This document shows positions 50,583 through 59,594 of a DNA stretch of 64,000 bases, piece after piece. The position numbers and the translations under genes are program-made. Numbering within the stretch: position 1 is the stretch's first letter; each line of letters begins with the position of its first letter. A model generated the notes under the pieces. It made no database searches. It was not told where the DNA came from and worked only from the letters and a program-made list of their open reading frames with translations. This DNA is from Prochlorococcus sp. AG-402-N08 (GTDB lineage: Bacteria; Cyanobacteriota; Cyanobacteriia; PCC-6307; Cyanobiaceae): the NCBI GenBank assembly GCA_003216535.1, contig QCIS01000009.1:1-64000 (forward strand). The letters are read 5' to 3'.

Positions 50583-50612
50583 TTGAAAAATTTTCTAATT
50601 AGGAGTTATTAT
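50583..50612 (+). promoter_or_regulatory. Promoter of yfr1
   Basis: TTGAAA at 50583-50588 and TATTAT at 50607-50612 are spaced by 18 bases. The -10 ends six to eight bases before the first base of the Yfr1 hairpin, as expected for a transcription start near 50619-50621. Good sigma-70 fit; this RNA is known to be abundant and constitutive in cyanobacteria. Confidence 0.6.
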
Positions 50613-50618
50613 GAAATG

Positions 50619-50676
50619 ATGGGGGAAACCCCATACTCCTCACACACTAAATCGCCCGATTAATCGGGCTTTTTTT
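50619..50676 (+). ncRNA. yfr1: Yfr1 small regulatory RNA
   Basis: Recognised by architecture and location. A 5' hairpin ATGGGG-GAAA-CCCCAT (50619-50634) is followed by the single-stranded, nearly invariant 11-base motif ACTCCTCACAC (50635-50645). A perfect terminator hairpin comes last (50654-50669) with seven Ts. In picocyanobacteria Yfr1 lies between guaB and trxA exactly as here. Its motif pairs with ribosome-binding sites of porin-like mRNAs in Prochlorococcus. The start is approximate by a couple of bases. Confidence 0.93.
50654..50676 (+). terminator. Rho-independent terminator of yfr1
   Basis: The arms GCCCGATT and AATCGGGC form a perfect 16-base palindrome followed by TTTTTTT (50670-50676). 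It ends Yfr1 and probably also stops read-through from guaB3. Confidence 0.9.
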
Positions 50677-50767
50677 AGATATTTTGTTACTTATATTATT
50701 TTATCTGTAATGAAATCATCACTTAAAAGAATTGCCTGCTAAATTTTCAAAAAGGAATACTTAAATT

Positions 50768-51091
50768 ATGTCATCAGCTCCAGCCGTAACTGATTCTTCA
50801 TTTGACAAGGATGTACTGCAAAGTGATCTACCAGTATTGGTTGATTTTTGGGCACCATGGTGCGGTCCATGTAGGATGGTTGCACCAGTTGTAGAAGAAA
50901 TCTCAAAAGACTTTGAAGGGAAAATTAAAGTTTTTAAATTAAACACCGATGAGAATCCAAATGTTGCCAGTCAATACGGAATTAGAAGTATTCCTACATT
51001 AATGATCTTTAAAGGGGGTCAAAAGGTTGATACCGTTGTTGGGGCAGTACCAAAAGCAACTCTTTCAAGCACTTTAACTAAGCATTTATAA
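50768..51091 (+). CDS. trxA: Thioredoxin TrxA (m-type)
   Basis: Small disulfide reductase. 107 residues with active site [10 protein letters not shown] (Cys32, Cys35), the buried Asp in VDFWAP, and cis-proline loop [12 protein letters not shown]. The chloroplast m-type family is expected to relay light-driven reduction from ferredoxin to Calvin-cycle and other enzymes. It starts 91 bases after the yfr1 terminator, so it needs its own promoter in that gap. hisH follows by 11 bases. Confidence 0.96.
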   Translation: MSSAPAVTDSSFDKDVLQSDLPVLVDFWAPWCGPCRMVAPVVEEISKDFEGKIKVFKLNTDENPNVASQYGIRSIPTLMIFKGGQKVDTVVGAVPKATLSSTLTKHL

Positions 51092-51102
51092 ATTTAAAAG
51101 CT

Positions 51103-51720
51103 TTGCATAAAATCGGACTTATAGATTATGGGATGGGCAACATCCATTCCGTAACAAAATCTCTTGAAAGTCTTGGAGAAGAAATAATATTAATTAAAAA
51201 TTCTAATGAGAGTAAGCTTTGTAAAGCCATAATACTTCCTGGAGTTGGAGCATTCGACCCAGCAATGAATAATCTTATAAATACGGATTTGATAACTGAT
51301 TTGAAAAATTGGATTAAAAGTGGGAAGTCTTTTTTGGGTATATGTTTAGGTCTCCAACTCCTTTTTGAATCTAGCGATGAAGGAGAAGTTCAAGGGCTGG
51401 GTATTTTAAAAGGAAAAATACAAAAAATACCTAATATTGTTAACCAAAGAATTCCGCACATGGGTTGGTGTCGACTTATTCCTACAAAAACAAATACTTT
51501 ATTAGAGCTTGAAGAATTAAATAATTGGGTCTATTTTGTACATTCCTATCATGCAATCCCAGATGACTCAAATATTATTGCAGCTCAGGTTGATTATGGT
51601 GCCGAAAAATTAACTGCAATGATTGAGAATGATAATTTATTGGCCTGTCAATTTCATCCAGAAAAATCTGGTAAAACTGGAGAAAAATTTTTGAGAAGAT
51701 GGCTTAGTAATATTCAATAA
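51103..51720 (+). CDS. hisH: HisH, glutaminase subunit of imidazole glycerol phosphate synthase
   Basis: Class I glutamine amidotransferase supplying ammonia to HisF. 205 residues. DYGMGNIHSVTKSLE at the N terminus, oxyanion PGVGAFDPAM, nucleophile Cys81 in GICLGLQLLFE and the His-x-Glu pair in CQFHPEKSG complete the triad. TTG at 51103 is the start; no ATG is available ahead of the conserved IGLIDYG. No other his gene is in the window. Confidence 0.93.
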   Translation: MHKIGLIDYGMGNIHSVTKSLESLGEEIILIKNSNESKLCKAIILPGVGAFDPAMNNLINTDLITDLKNWIKSGKSFLGICLGLQLLFESSDEGEVQGLGILKGKIQKIPNIVNQRIPHMGWCRLIPTKTNTLLELEELNNWVYFVHSYHAIPDDSNIIAAQVDYGAEKLTAMIENDNLLACQFHPEKSGKTGEKFLRRWLSNIQ

Positions 51721-51733
51721 CAGATTATTAGGA

Positions 51734-52333
51734 ATGAAGACTAACTTAAGATTAATAGGTGGTAAAAGACTCCAAAGTCCAAATAATATTTATACGAGAC
51801 CTACAACTTTAAGAGTTAGAGAGGCTGTGTTTAATATACTGAACAACAGAGTCGAAAATAGTAACTGGTTAGATTTATTTAGTGGAACAGGAGCGATATC
51901 TTGTGAAGCATATAATCATGGGGCAAGAAAAATAATTGCAATTGAAAAAAATAAAAACAACTCAAAAATTTGCTTAAAAAATTTACTCACGTTGCAGAAT
52001 ATAGAAAATAGGAAAAATGATATTGATGTTATTTGTAAAGATGTTTTGTACTGGACAAAACCAAATTATGATAGAAACTTATCATCTAAAATTTTGGACT
52101 TAAACAAATTAAAATTTGATTTTGTTTATCTAGACCCTCCATACGATGCAAATTTTCATGAATTAGTTTTAAATCAAATATTTAACTGTAATTTTTTAAA
52201 AAAAGATTCAATAGTTATTTGTGAACATTCTCAAAACCTAATTATTAAAAAAAGTACTTCATGGGAAACTATAGATGTAAGAGACTATGGACAGTCAAGA
52301 TTAACATTCTTAATCAATGTCCAACATCCCTGA
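51734..52333 (+). CDS. rsmD: RsmD-type 16S rRNA (guanine966-N2) methyltransferase
   Basis: SAM-dependent rRNA methyltransferase. 199 residues. N-terminal GGKRLQSPN and [18 protein letters not shown]-binding [19 protein letters not shown] and the catalytic LDPPYD (the DPPY form) are all visible. Starts 13 bases after hisH. Its 3' end overlaps the oppositely oriented petG by 24 bases (52310-52333). Confidence 0.92.
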   Translation: MKTNLRLIGGKRLQSPNNIYTRPTTLRVREAVFNILNNRVENSNWLDLFSGTGAISCEAYNHGARKIIAIEKNKNNSKICLKNLLTLQNIENRKNDIDVICKDVLYWTKPNYDRNLSSKILDLNKLKFDFVYLDPPYDANFHELVLNQIFNCNFLKKDSIVICEHSQNLIIKKSTSWETIDVRDYGQSRLTFLINVQHP

Positions 52334-52429
52334 ACCTCTTCTGTATTGATTCCATGCACTCACGAATAATCCAAGAAGAGTTATGGGAACTAACCCTAAA
52401 ACAATTCCGCATAGAAGAGGCTCGATCAT
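52310..52429 (-). CDS. petG: PetG, cytochrome b6f complex subunit V
   Basis: Only 39 codons (ATG at 52427-52429, stop at 52310-52312). The translation begins [20 protein letters not shown] and continues [19 protein letters not shown], an unmistakable PetG: one membrane helix followed by a positively charged tail. It is a required structural subunit for b6f assembly in the thylakoid. The gene is antisense to the end of rsmD and is divergent from cytM, with 55 bases between start codons. Confidence 0.95.
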   Translation of the reverse strand: MIEPLLCGIVLGLVPITLLGLFVSAWNQYRRGSGMLDID

Positions 52430-52484
52430 TTTTTTGCCTTTTTTGAATTTCTTATTCACAATTGTTACATAGAGACTATTTTTT

Positions 52485-52871
52485 GTGTCAACATCTTCAT
52501 CATCTGCAGCAGAAAGAGACTTTAAAAGAGAATTCTTGAAAAATTTTTTTATTGTTTTTTTTGTTTTATTGATATGTTTTTCAATATTTTTTTTGAATCA
52601 TCATGGAAATAATAAATATATTATTGAGACTCTTGAGCTTAATGGCTCTGCTGAGGAAGGGGATGCTATTTTTAAGATAAATTGTGTTGGATGTCATGGA
52701 ATTACGGCAAGAGGATTAGTGGGGCCAGACTTACACTCAATAACTAAACGTTTGAATGATAAAGAGATAATTAAACAAGTTACTGGTGGTCTTACTCCTC
52801 CAATGCCAAGTTTTGAAATTGATCCTGTAAATATGTCCAATTTATTAGAATATCTTCATAGCCTTGAATGA
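52485..52871 (+). CDS. cytM: Cytochrome cM
   Basis: Class I c-type cytochrome, membrane-tethered. 128 residues, GTG start. A hydrophobic anchor/uncleaved signal lies at about 19-37. The haem motif is C67-VG-C70-H71 and the Met ligand lies in LTPPMPSF (about Met105). The length, the absence of the longer cytochrome c6 features and the pairing with petG on the other strand support CytM, an alternative electron carrier that tunes photosynthesis/respiration. Its stop overlaps the next ATG by four bases (ATGA). Confidence 0.87.
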   Translation: MSTSSSSAAERDFKREFLKNFFIVFFVLLICFSIFFLNHHGNNKYIIETLELNGSAEEGDAIFKINCVGCHGITARGLVGPDLHSITKRLNDKEIIKQVTGGLTPPMPSFEIDPVNMSNLLEYLHSLE

Positions 52872-53617
52872 TTTTGGAGAAAAATTTTTCTAATTTAAAG
52901 GTAATATTAGTTGAACCAAATGGTCCTTTAAATGTTGGGAGCGTAGCAAGATTATGCTCCAACTTTGAAGTTGACGAATTAAGAATTGTTTCTCCAAAAT
53001 GCGACATTTTCTCTTTAGAAGCGAAAAAAATGGCACTTAAAGGTCAAAAATTTCTTGATAATTGCAAGATTTTTTATAATCTTGAAAATGCTATTTTTGA
53101 TTGTGATTTAGTTCTAGCATCTTGTGGAAGGATTGATGTGAGTAAAGATTCATTTTTTGAATCTTCAGAAGATATATTTAATTGGACTATATCTTTTAAA
53201 AAGATAAATAATTTAGCAATTATATTTGGAAGAGAAAATAGTGGTTTAACTAATGATGAATTACTTCTGGCAAATAAGACTTTTAATATTCCAACATCCA
53301 TAAATAATCCCTCTTTAAATCTTTCTCATGCAGTTTCAATAGCTTTGTATGAGTTGAATAAGTCTTCAAAAAGAAATTCTAATAAAGAATTAGAAGTTTT
53401 TAATCTTGCCTCATCAAAACAAATTCATGATTCGTTTTTAGAGATAGAGGAATTGCTTCTAGGAGTTGGATATCTTTTAAAACATACCTCCAGAGCAAAA
53501 ATAGGAAAATTCAAAAATTATATTTCAAGGGCAAATACATCAATACATGAAATAAATGTTTTAAGAGGAATTGTTCATCAAATAAAATGGTTTTTGAACA
53601 ATTCAAAAAGAAATTAG
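52868..53617 (+). CDS. TrmJ-like SPOUT RNA 2'-O-methyltransferase
   Basis: SpoU/TrmH-family methyltransferase, 249 residues. The three knot motifs are PNGPLNVGSVARLCSNF, IIFGRENSGLTNDELLLAN and NPSLNLSHAVSIALYEL. The extra C-terminal helical extension (about 180-249) matches TrmJ, which acts on the tRNA anticodon loop position 32. The ATG is coupled to the cytM stop. Confidence 0.87.
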   Translation: MILEKNFSNLKVILVEPNGPLNVGSVARLCSNFEVDELRIVSPKCDIFSLEAKKMALKGQKFLDNCKIFYNLENAIFDCDLVLASCGRIDVSKDSFFESSEDIFNWTISFKKINNLAIIFGRENSGLTNDELLLANKTFNIPTSINNPSLNLSHAVSIALYELNKSSKRNSNKELEVFNLASSKQIHDSFLEIEELLLGVGYLLKHTSRAKIGKFKNYISRANTSIHEINVLRGIVHQIKWFLNNSKRN

Positions 53618-53739
53618 CTACATAATTAATTAAATTAGATTCTATTTCTTTGTAGTTTTATTTTGATAGGGATATTTACTAAAAACATTTTCTGAAGTAG
53701 CATCTATTGATTATTTGATTATTAAAGAAAACTAACCTT

Positions 53740-54828
53740 GTGACTACAACAAAGAAAAGAAGAGTTTTTCCTTTTACAGCTGTAATTGGTCAGGAAGAAA
53801 TGAAATTAGCACTCTTGTTAAATGTTATTGATCCAAGAATTGGAGGAGTGATGATAATGGGTGATAGAGGGACGGGTAAATCTACCACAATTAGAGCCTT
53901 AGCTGATTTGTTGCCGGAAATTGATGTTGTTAAAGACGATCCATATAATAGTTCTCTAATTGATCCTGATTTGCAGAGTAAAGAAGTTTTGGAAAAAATT
54001 GTCCAAGGAGTAAATCTAGAGAGTATTCAAAAACAAGTCCCTATGGTTGATTTGCCTTTAGGAGCTACTGAAGACAGGCTTTGTGGAACAATTGATATTG
54101 AGAAGGCTTTGAGTGAAGGTGTTAAGGCATTTGAACCAGGGCTATTAGCAAAAGCTAATAGGGGTTTACTATATGTTGATGAAGTAAATTTGCTTGATGA
54201 TCATTTAGTCGATGTACTTTTAGATTCGGCTGCTTCAGGATGGAATACAGTTGAAAGGGAGGGAGTCTCAGTTCGACACCCAGCTAGGTTTGTCCTTATT
54301 GGTTCAGGCAACCCAGAAGAAGGAGAATTAAGACCACAGCTATTGGATAGGTTTGGAATGAGTGTAGAAGTCAAAACAGTTAGAGATGCTGAATTAAGAG
54401 TTCAAGTAGTAGATCAAAGAACTTCGTTTGACGATAATCCTGATGAATTTGCATTGAGCGTTGAGAAACAGCAGGATGAACTTCAACAAAAAGTTATTAA
54501 AGCTCAAGAAATATTAAATTCTGTTCAAATGGACGATGACCTTAGATTAAATATTTCAGCAATATGTGGAGAACTAGATGTTGATGGTTTACGTGGAGAT
54601 ATTGTTACAAATCGATCAGCGAGGGCAATTGCAGCTTTTGAGGGCAGAACTGAAGTGCAAGAAGATGACATAGCAAGAGTTATTTCTTGTTCTTTAAGAC
54701 ATAGACTAAGAAAAGATCCTCTTGAACAAGTTGATTCAGGTGAAAGAGTTATTCAAGCTTTTTGTAAAGTATTTGATTTAGATGAAAAAGATAATCTTTC
54801 AAAATTTCAATTGTCTGCAGAAGCTTAA
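53740..54828 (+). CDS. chlI: Magnesium chelatase subunit ChlI
   Basis: AAA+ motor inserting Mg2+ into protoporphyrin IX, the first committed chlorophyll step, with ChlD and ChlH. 362 residues, GTG start. Walker [11 protein letters not shown] (about 40-49), Walker [14 protein letters not shown], sensor [19 protein letters not shown] and the family insertion [21 protein letters not shown] are intact. Cysteines including CGELDVDG and FCKVFD could allow thioredoxin control as in plants (inferred). The 122-base gap upstream holds its promoter. Confidence 0.97.
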   Translation: MTTTKKRRVFPFTAVIGQEEMKLALLLNVIDPRIGGVMIMGDRGTGKSTTIRALADLLPEIDVVKDDPYNSSLIDPDLQSKEVLEKIVQGVNLESIQKQVPMVDLPLGATEDRLCGTIDIEKALSEGVKAFEPGLLAKANRGLLYVDEVNLLDDHLVDVLLDSAASGWNTVEREGVSVRHPARFVLIGSGNPEEGELRPQLLDRFGMSVEVKTVRDAELRVQVVDQRTSFDDNPDEFALSVEKQQDELQQKVIKAQEILNSVQMDDDLRLNISAICGELDVDGLRGDIVTNRSARAIAAFEGRTEVQEDDIARVISCSLRHRLRKDPLEQVDSGERVIQAFCKVFDLDEKDNLSKFQLSAEA

Positions 54829-54833
54829 TAACA

Positions 54834-55307
54834 GTGAGAATAATTGGGATTGATCCTGGATTAGCTAGAGTTGGTTATGGAATTATTGAAATAGAAAATG
54901 AAAAAAAGATATTATTAGATTGTGGCGTTATTGAGACAGGTAAAGATAAAAAAGAAGAAGATAGACTTTATGAGATATTTAAAGATCTTAATGAATTAAT
55001 AAATCGTTGGAATCCAAACATAGCGGCGGTAGAAAAATTTTTCTTTTATAGATCAAGTACTACTATTAGTGTGGTACAGGCTAGAGGCGTGATTATGATG
55101 GTCTTGGCCTCAAAAAAAATTCATGTTAGCGAATATTCCCCTGCTCAGATAAAGTTAACTATTACTGGGTCTGGAAAAGCATCTAAGAAAGAAGTTCTTG
55201 ATGCTGTTATGTATAACTTAGAACTTAACAAACCTCCAAAACCTGATGATTCAGCAGATGCTTTGGCGATAGCACTCACAAAACTAAATGAAGAAGGATT
55301 CAACTGA
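54834..55307 (+). CDS. ruvC: RuvC Holliday junction resolvase
   Basis: Dimeric endonuclease resolving recombination intermediates. 157 residues with catalytic acids in [13 protein letters not shown] (Asp7), AAVEKFFF (Glu) and the C-terminal [13 protein letters not shown] pair. It starts with GTG at 54834, five bases after the chlI stop; no ATG fits the conserved N terminus. The following gene begins nine bases downstream. Confidence 0.94.
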   Translation: MRIIGIDPGLARVGYGIIEIENEKKILLDCGVIETGKDKKEEDRLYEIFKDLNELINRWNPNIAAVEKFFFYRSSTTISVVQARGVIMMVLASKKIHVSEYSPAQIKLTITGSGKASKKEVLDAVMYNLELNKPPKPDDSADALAIALTKLNEEGFN

Positions 55308-55316
55308 GGATTAAAT

Positions 55317-55874
55317 ATGACTATATTTGAAAAAAAGAAATTGGAGAGGGATACGTTTAGAAAACTAAGAGATGAGATTTCTCTTAATCAAAGAGAAAAT
55401 GTAGCAAAGAATGTAAGATTATATATTGATTCATTCGTTAAGGGATATAAAAATATTGGTTATATAGCAATATATTGGCCTATGAAAAATGAAGTAGATA
55501 TAAGAAGTCTTAAGGAAAAAATTTCTTTAGCTTTGCCTAGATGTTTAGATAAAAAAGAATTGTTATTTTATCCCTGGGATGAAACACCTCTTACAAAGGA
55601 CTCTGAGGGGATACTAAGTCCAAATAACTCTTTTCCCTTAAGTCATAAGCAGATAAGTATGATTCTTGTTCCATGTCTTTCTATAGATAAAAATTTAATT
55701 AGATTAGGTTATGGAGGAGGTTATTTTGATAAATTAAGGAGAGATAAAAATTGGAGGAACGTTCCATGCATTGGAGTATTAACTTCTAATTGTGTAAGTA
55801 AGATTCCATTGACCAGAGCTTATTGGGATATTCCCTTATCAGGCTTTATCACAGAAAAAGAAATATTTGTATAA
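55317..55874 (+). CDS. 5-formyltetrahydrofolate cyclo-ligase
   Basis: Converts 5-formyl-THF to methenyl-THF with ATP. 185 residues. N-terminal ERDTFRKLRDEIS (basic nucleotide-binding region), WPMKNEVDIRSL, and the hallmark RLGYGGGYFDKLRRD near residue 138 are present. Sits between ruvC and sufE. The folate enzyme FolD is elsewhere in the window (38979). Confidence 0.9.
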   Translation: MTIFEKKKLERDTFRKLRDEISLNQRENVAKNVRLYIDSFVKGYKNIGYIAIYWPMKNEVDIRSLKEKISLALPRCLDKKELLFYPWDETPLTKDSEGILSPNNSFPLSHKQISMILVPCLSIDKNLIRLGYGGGYFDKLRRDKNWRNVPCIGVLTSNCVSKIPLTRAYWDIPLSGFITEKEIFV

Positions 55875-55917
55875 TAGGAGATTCATAAAGTGATTAATTT
55901 ATAGTTTCTAAAAAAAA

Positions 55918-56337
55918 ATGGAAAATCAGGAAAAATTTAATAATTTATCAAAATTAGTAGAAAAGTTGAAGAAATCCGAAGATCCAAAAAGAAAATATGA
56001 ATTCATCTTATGGTTAGGTAAAAAATTGAAAGAACCAGATAGTGAAATCCTTGTTGAAGAAAATAAAGTTAAGGGATGCGTTTCAGAAGTTTTTGTTAAG
56101 GCAAATATTAAAGGCGGTAAATTATTTTGGGAAGGATATTCTGATGCCCTAATAACTAAGGGTTTATTAGCTTTTCTAATTGCTGGCTTAAATGAATTAA
56201 CACCAAATGACGTTGTTAAAATAAATAAGAAATTTATTGAAGATACTGGTTTAAAAGCAAGCTTAACACCTTCACGATCAAATGGGTTTTTAAACATATT
56301 ATTGAAAATGCAGTCTCAAGCAAATGAATTTTTGTAG
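55918..56337 (+). CDS. sufE: SufE, cysteine desulfurase sulfur acceptor
   Basis: Accepts persulfide from SufS for Fe-S cluster assembly. 139 residues, acceptor Cys54 in VKGCVSEVFV, then GYSDALITKGLLAFLIAGLN, and the conserved PSRSNGFLNIL near the C terminus. 43 bases separate it from the cyclo-ligase. The photosystem I and ferredoxin demand for Fe-S clusters makes its context sensible, though the main suf operon is not in this window. Confidence 0.93.
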   Translation: MENQEKFNNLSKLVEKLKKSEDPKRKYEFILWLGKKLKEPDSEILVEENKVKGCVSEVFVKANIKGGKLFWEGYSDALITKGLLAFLIAGLNELTPNDVVKINKKFIEDTGLKASLTPSRSNGFLNILLKMQSQANEFL

Positions 56338-56381
56338 GTCTAATAATATAAAATTAAACTCAAAGTTAAAAGAAATAAAAA

Positions 56382-57683
56382 ATGAGAAAATGCAAAATTG
56401 GCATTGTGGGTTTTGGAACTGTGGGTTCAGGGATTTATAAAATATTAAGTTCTGAAGTTGATTCACATCCAATACTAAAAGAAATAGAAATTGCGAAAAT
56501 AGCAGTTAAAGATCTTAATAAAAAAAGGGATATTAAACTAAATAATAATTTATTAACTGATGATCCATTTAAATTAATTAATGACCCCTCTATAGATTTA
56601 ATTGTTGAAGTGATGGGTGGGGTTGATCTAGCTAAAGATATTATTCTGCAATCATTAAAATTAGGTAAATCTGTTGTTACAGCAAATAAAGCTGTCATTG
56701 CAAGATATGGAGAAGAAATATATAAAACTGCATCTAAAGAAGGAGTTTATATATTGTCAGAGGCGGCAGTTTGCGGGGGGATTCCTATAATTGAACCCTT
56801 AAAAAGATCATTAAAAAGTAACAGCATAAAAAAAATGGTTGGGATAATAAATGGCACAACAAATTTTATTCTTTCAAAGATGACAAATGAAAAAGCTGAT
56901 TATAAGGAGACCTTAAAATTGGCACAAAGCCTTGGGTATGCAGAATTTGATCCAACTGCAGATGTTGAGGGCCATGATGCTGCTGATAAGATTTCAATTC
57001 TTAGTGAACTTGCATTTGGAGGGAAAATTAAAAGAGAGGAGATACATTCTGAAGGCATTAGTAAAATTAATCTCAAAGATATCGAATATGCCAATAAATT
57101 AGGATTTGAAATAAAACTTTTAGCGCTTTCAGAAAGGAGACAAATCAATAAAAATGATTCACTTGCTTTGAATATTTGGGTAGGACCTTCTTTGATTCCA
57201 AAATCTCATCCATTAGCAACAGTTAAGGGAGTTAACAATGCTCTATTGATAGAGGCTGATCCTCTTGGAGAGATAATGTTGTATGGTCCAGGTGCAGGTA
57301 GTGGCCCAACTGCTGCATCAGTAGTATCAGATATATTAAATCTTCATGCCGCCTCAGTAAAAAATAATAATTCAATTGATCCATTATTATCTTTTGATTT
57401 CTGGAGAAACTGTCATATCATAGGATCCTCACAAATAAATAAAAAGAATTACCTTAGAATTATTTGTCTTGATAGTCCAGGTGTAATAGGAAAGATTGGC
57501 GATATATTTGGAAAGTATAATGTATCAATCGAATCAATTGTTCAACTAGATGCAAGTGAGGATCAAGCTGAAATTGTTGTTATAACTCATGAGGTGAATA
57601 ATGGAAATTTTGATAAATCTAAAGATGAAATAAATTCGCTAAATGAAGTCAAAATTATTGCAAGTCAATTAAGTTGTATTTGA
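56382..57683 (+). CDS. hom: Homoserine dehydrogenase
   Basis: NAD(P)-dependent step from aspartate semialdehyde to homoserine (threonine, methionine). 433 residues. Rossmann motif GIVGFGTVGSGIYKIL (about 6-21), VTANKAVIARYG, INGTTNFIL, AEFDPTADVEGHDAADK, and a C-terminal ACT domain (about 352-433, starting YLRIICLDSPGVIGKIGDIF) for threonine feedback. Normal monofunctional form. A short unknown gene follows after 70 bases. Confidence 0.95.
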   Translation: MRKCKIGIVGFGTVGSGIYKILSSEVDSHPILKEIEIAKIAVKDLNKKRDIKLNNNLLTDDPFKLINDPSIDLIVEVMGGVDLAKDIILQSLKLGKSVVTANKAVIARYGEEIYKTASKEGVYILSEAAVCGGIPIIEPLKRSLKSNSIKKMVGIINGTTNFILSKMTNEKADYKETLKLAQSLGYAEFDPTADVEGHDAADKISILSELAFGGKIKREEIHSEGISKINLKDIEYANKLGFEIKLLALSERRQINKNDSLALNIWVGPSLIPKSHPLATVKGVNNALLIEADPLGEIMLYGPGAGSGPTAASVVSDILNLHAASVKNNNSIDPLLSFDFWRNCHIIGSSQINKKNYLRIICLDSPGVIGKIGDIFGKYNVSIESIVQLDASEDQAEIVVITHEVNNGNFDKSKDEINSLNEVKIIASQLSCI

Positions 57684-57753
57684 AAAAATAGTTTGCAAAT
57701 TTCTTTATGGCTTGTTAAACCGAAGAAAGTAAGAGTTTGGTTTTAGCACCTTA

Positions 57754-58005
57754 ATGATTAATTCAAAACTATTAGAGAAAAAAAATGAAAATAATAATTT
57801 AATTTGTTCTGAAAACCTTTATAAAGGTGCTTGTGTAAAAATTAAAAATAGCAATAAGTCTTTTCAAGTAATTGGTATAAATATAGATAAAAAGATTTGT
57901 TGGGTGAGAGAGTGGCCTTTTGCGTGTAATTCTAAAAAAACATTTGCTTTAAAAATAAGTCAAATAACCTTACAAATTTTTTGCTCAAATAATATTTCAG
58001 AATAA
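57754..58005 (+). CDS. Small conserved-looking hypothetical protein
   Basis: 83 residues, no signal peptide or membrane span. Cysteines at LICSEN, GACVKI, KICWVREWPFACNSK and IFCSNN; the central stretch (YKGACVKIKNSNKSFQVIGI) looks like a small beta barrel, perhaps SH3-like. No function recognised. It lies between hom (70 bases) and the binding-protein gene (17 bases) on the same strand. Confidence 0.6.
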   Translation: MINSKLLEKKNENNNLICSENLYKGACVKIKNSNKSFQVIGINIDKKICWVREWPFACNSKKTFALKISQITLQIFCSNNISE

Positions 58006-58022
58006 TTCAGGACTTAAGAAAT

Positions 58023-59594
58023 ATGAAAAAAAAAGTTTTTTTAACAATATTTATTATTTTAATTTCTTTTTTACAGAATTCTTGCGGTTCAAAAAGAATA
58101 TCTAAAAAAATCATAGTCGCAAGTTCTGGAAAAATTGAATCTTTAGATCCAGCTAGAGCTAATACTCTTAAAGCAATGCAATTAATCAGTTCTCTGGGAG
58201 ACACATTATATGAATTAAATTCAAACGGCGAATTAATACCCGAATTGGCCTCGGGTATGCCAATTATTTCAAAGGATAGACTTAAAATAATGATTAATTT
58301 AAGAAAAAATGTTTTTTTTCACGATGGAACTTCATTTAACTCAAATGCAATAAAGTTTACTTTTGATAGATTCAAAAGAATTGGAACGATGAATTATATT
58401 TTAGGAAATAAGATTAAATCCATAGAAACTCCAAGTGAATATTCAGTCACAATAAATTTGAATAAACCATCAAGTTCTTTAAATGGTTTACTTACATCAG
58501 TAAATTTAACTCCAATATCCCCTACATTTTACAAAGAATATTCTGATAAGTTTCTAAATGAAAAATTCGTTGGAACTGGTAAGTATGTGCTGACCAGTTT
58601 TTCTAATGAAGTTCAATCAATTGATCCAAATTTGAATTATTGGGGTGAAAAGCCCTTAAATAAGGGTATTAATTTTGTGGGATATTCAAATTCATCTTCT
58701 CTTTTTGGTGCTTTAAAAAGTAAACAAATTGACGTGCTCTTATCAAATTCAATTGATGAAAGTCAGAGAAAAAATCTAAATAATTTAAGCAAAAATAAAC
58801 AGTTTAAAGAAGGTAATAGCCCTTTCACTGAATTAAGTTTTATAAGCCTTAAAACTAGTTCTTATCCTTTAAGTAATCTTAATTTAAGACTTGCTTTGGC
58901 AAAAAGTCTTAATAGAAAATTAATAAGTGAGAAAGTAAGTTATGGATTAAGGAAGCCGTCTAGATCTATTATCCCTCCGATATTAAAAAAAGATAATCAA
59001 GAACTATGGCCTAAATATGATTATTTAGAAGCGAGAAAGTTATTGAAAAAAGAAGGTTATTGTAATGGAAATATTCTGAAAATACCTCTTACTTATAGAT
59101 CGAATGTACCAGCTGACAAGCTTATTGCCCTTACATGGCAGGAAGAAATTAAAAATTATTTGAAAGATTGTATTGATATTGAACTCAATGGGGTTGAATC
59201 TACAACAGTTTATAAGAATCTAAGTTTAGGAATTTATACAGCAGTTATTCTCGATTGGACTGGAGCTTATTCAGATCCAGAAGCCTATCTCACTCCTCTT
59301 TTAAGTTGTAATGAAATAGTTGATGGCATATGCAAAAAAGGAGAATCAGTTTACAGCGGTAGTTTTTGGGGATCTAATAAAGTGGAAAGTTTATTTCTTG
59401 AGAGTGAAAAAATAAGTGGAATGAAACGATTAGAAAAACTTGTTGAAATTGAAAAAATAGCAGCAAATTCAATTCCTTATATTCCTATTTGGATATCCTC
59501 TCAAAAAGCATGGTCGCAAAATAAAATATCAAAACCTATTTTTAATGGTGCAGGAATAATTTCATTGAGTGATCTTAAGTTAATTGATGAGTAG
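58023..59594 (+). CDS. ABC importer substrate-binding lipoprotein, peptide/nickel family 5
   Basis: Periplasmic binding lipoprotein of the DppA/OppA/NikA family (SBP_bac_5). 523 residues. The signal peptide ends in a lipobox FLQNSCGS (lipidated Cys about 21). LDPARANTLKAMQLISSLGD and ELIPELASGMPIIS give the typical N-terminal lobe, followed by KFTFDRFKR. Ligand (peptide, nickel, haem or other) cannot be told from sequence. The stop overlaps the start of the permease by 11 bases. No ATPase or second permease follows. Confidence 0.85.
   Translation: MKKKVFLTIFIILISFLQNSCGSKRISKKIIVASSGKIESLDPARANTLKAMQLISSLGDTLYELNSNGELIPELASGMPIISKDRLKIMINLRKNVFFHDGTSFNSNAIKFTFDRFKRIGTMNYILGNKIKSIETPSEYSVTINLNKPSSSLNGLLTSVNLTPISPTFYKEYSDKFLNEKFVGTGKYVLTSFSNEVQSIDPNLNYWGEKPLNKGINFVGYSNSSSLFGALKSKQIDVLLSNSIDESQRKNLNNLSKNKQFKEGNSPFTELSFISLKTSSYPLSNLNLRLALAKSLNRKLISEKVSYGLRKPSRSIIPPILKKDNQELWPKYDYLEARKLLKKEGYCNGNILKIPLTYRSNVPADKLIALTWQEEIKNYLKDCIDIELNGVESTTVYKNLSLGIYTAVILDWTGAYSDPEAYLTPLLSCNEIVDGICKKGESVYSGSFWGSNKVESLFLESEKISGMKRLEKLVEIEKIAANSIPYIPIWISSQKAWSQNKISKPIFNGAGIISLSDLKLIDE

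Noticed and set aside
52261-52446. 61-codon plus-strand frame after rsmD
   Set aside because: Lies across petG, which is unmistakable on the other strand.
55926-56297. 123-codon minus-strand frame over sufE
   Set aside because: sufE is complete and conserved on the plus strand; the reverse frame lacks motifs.
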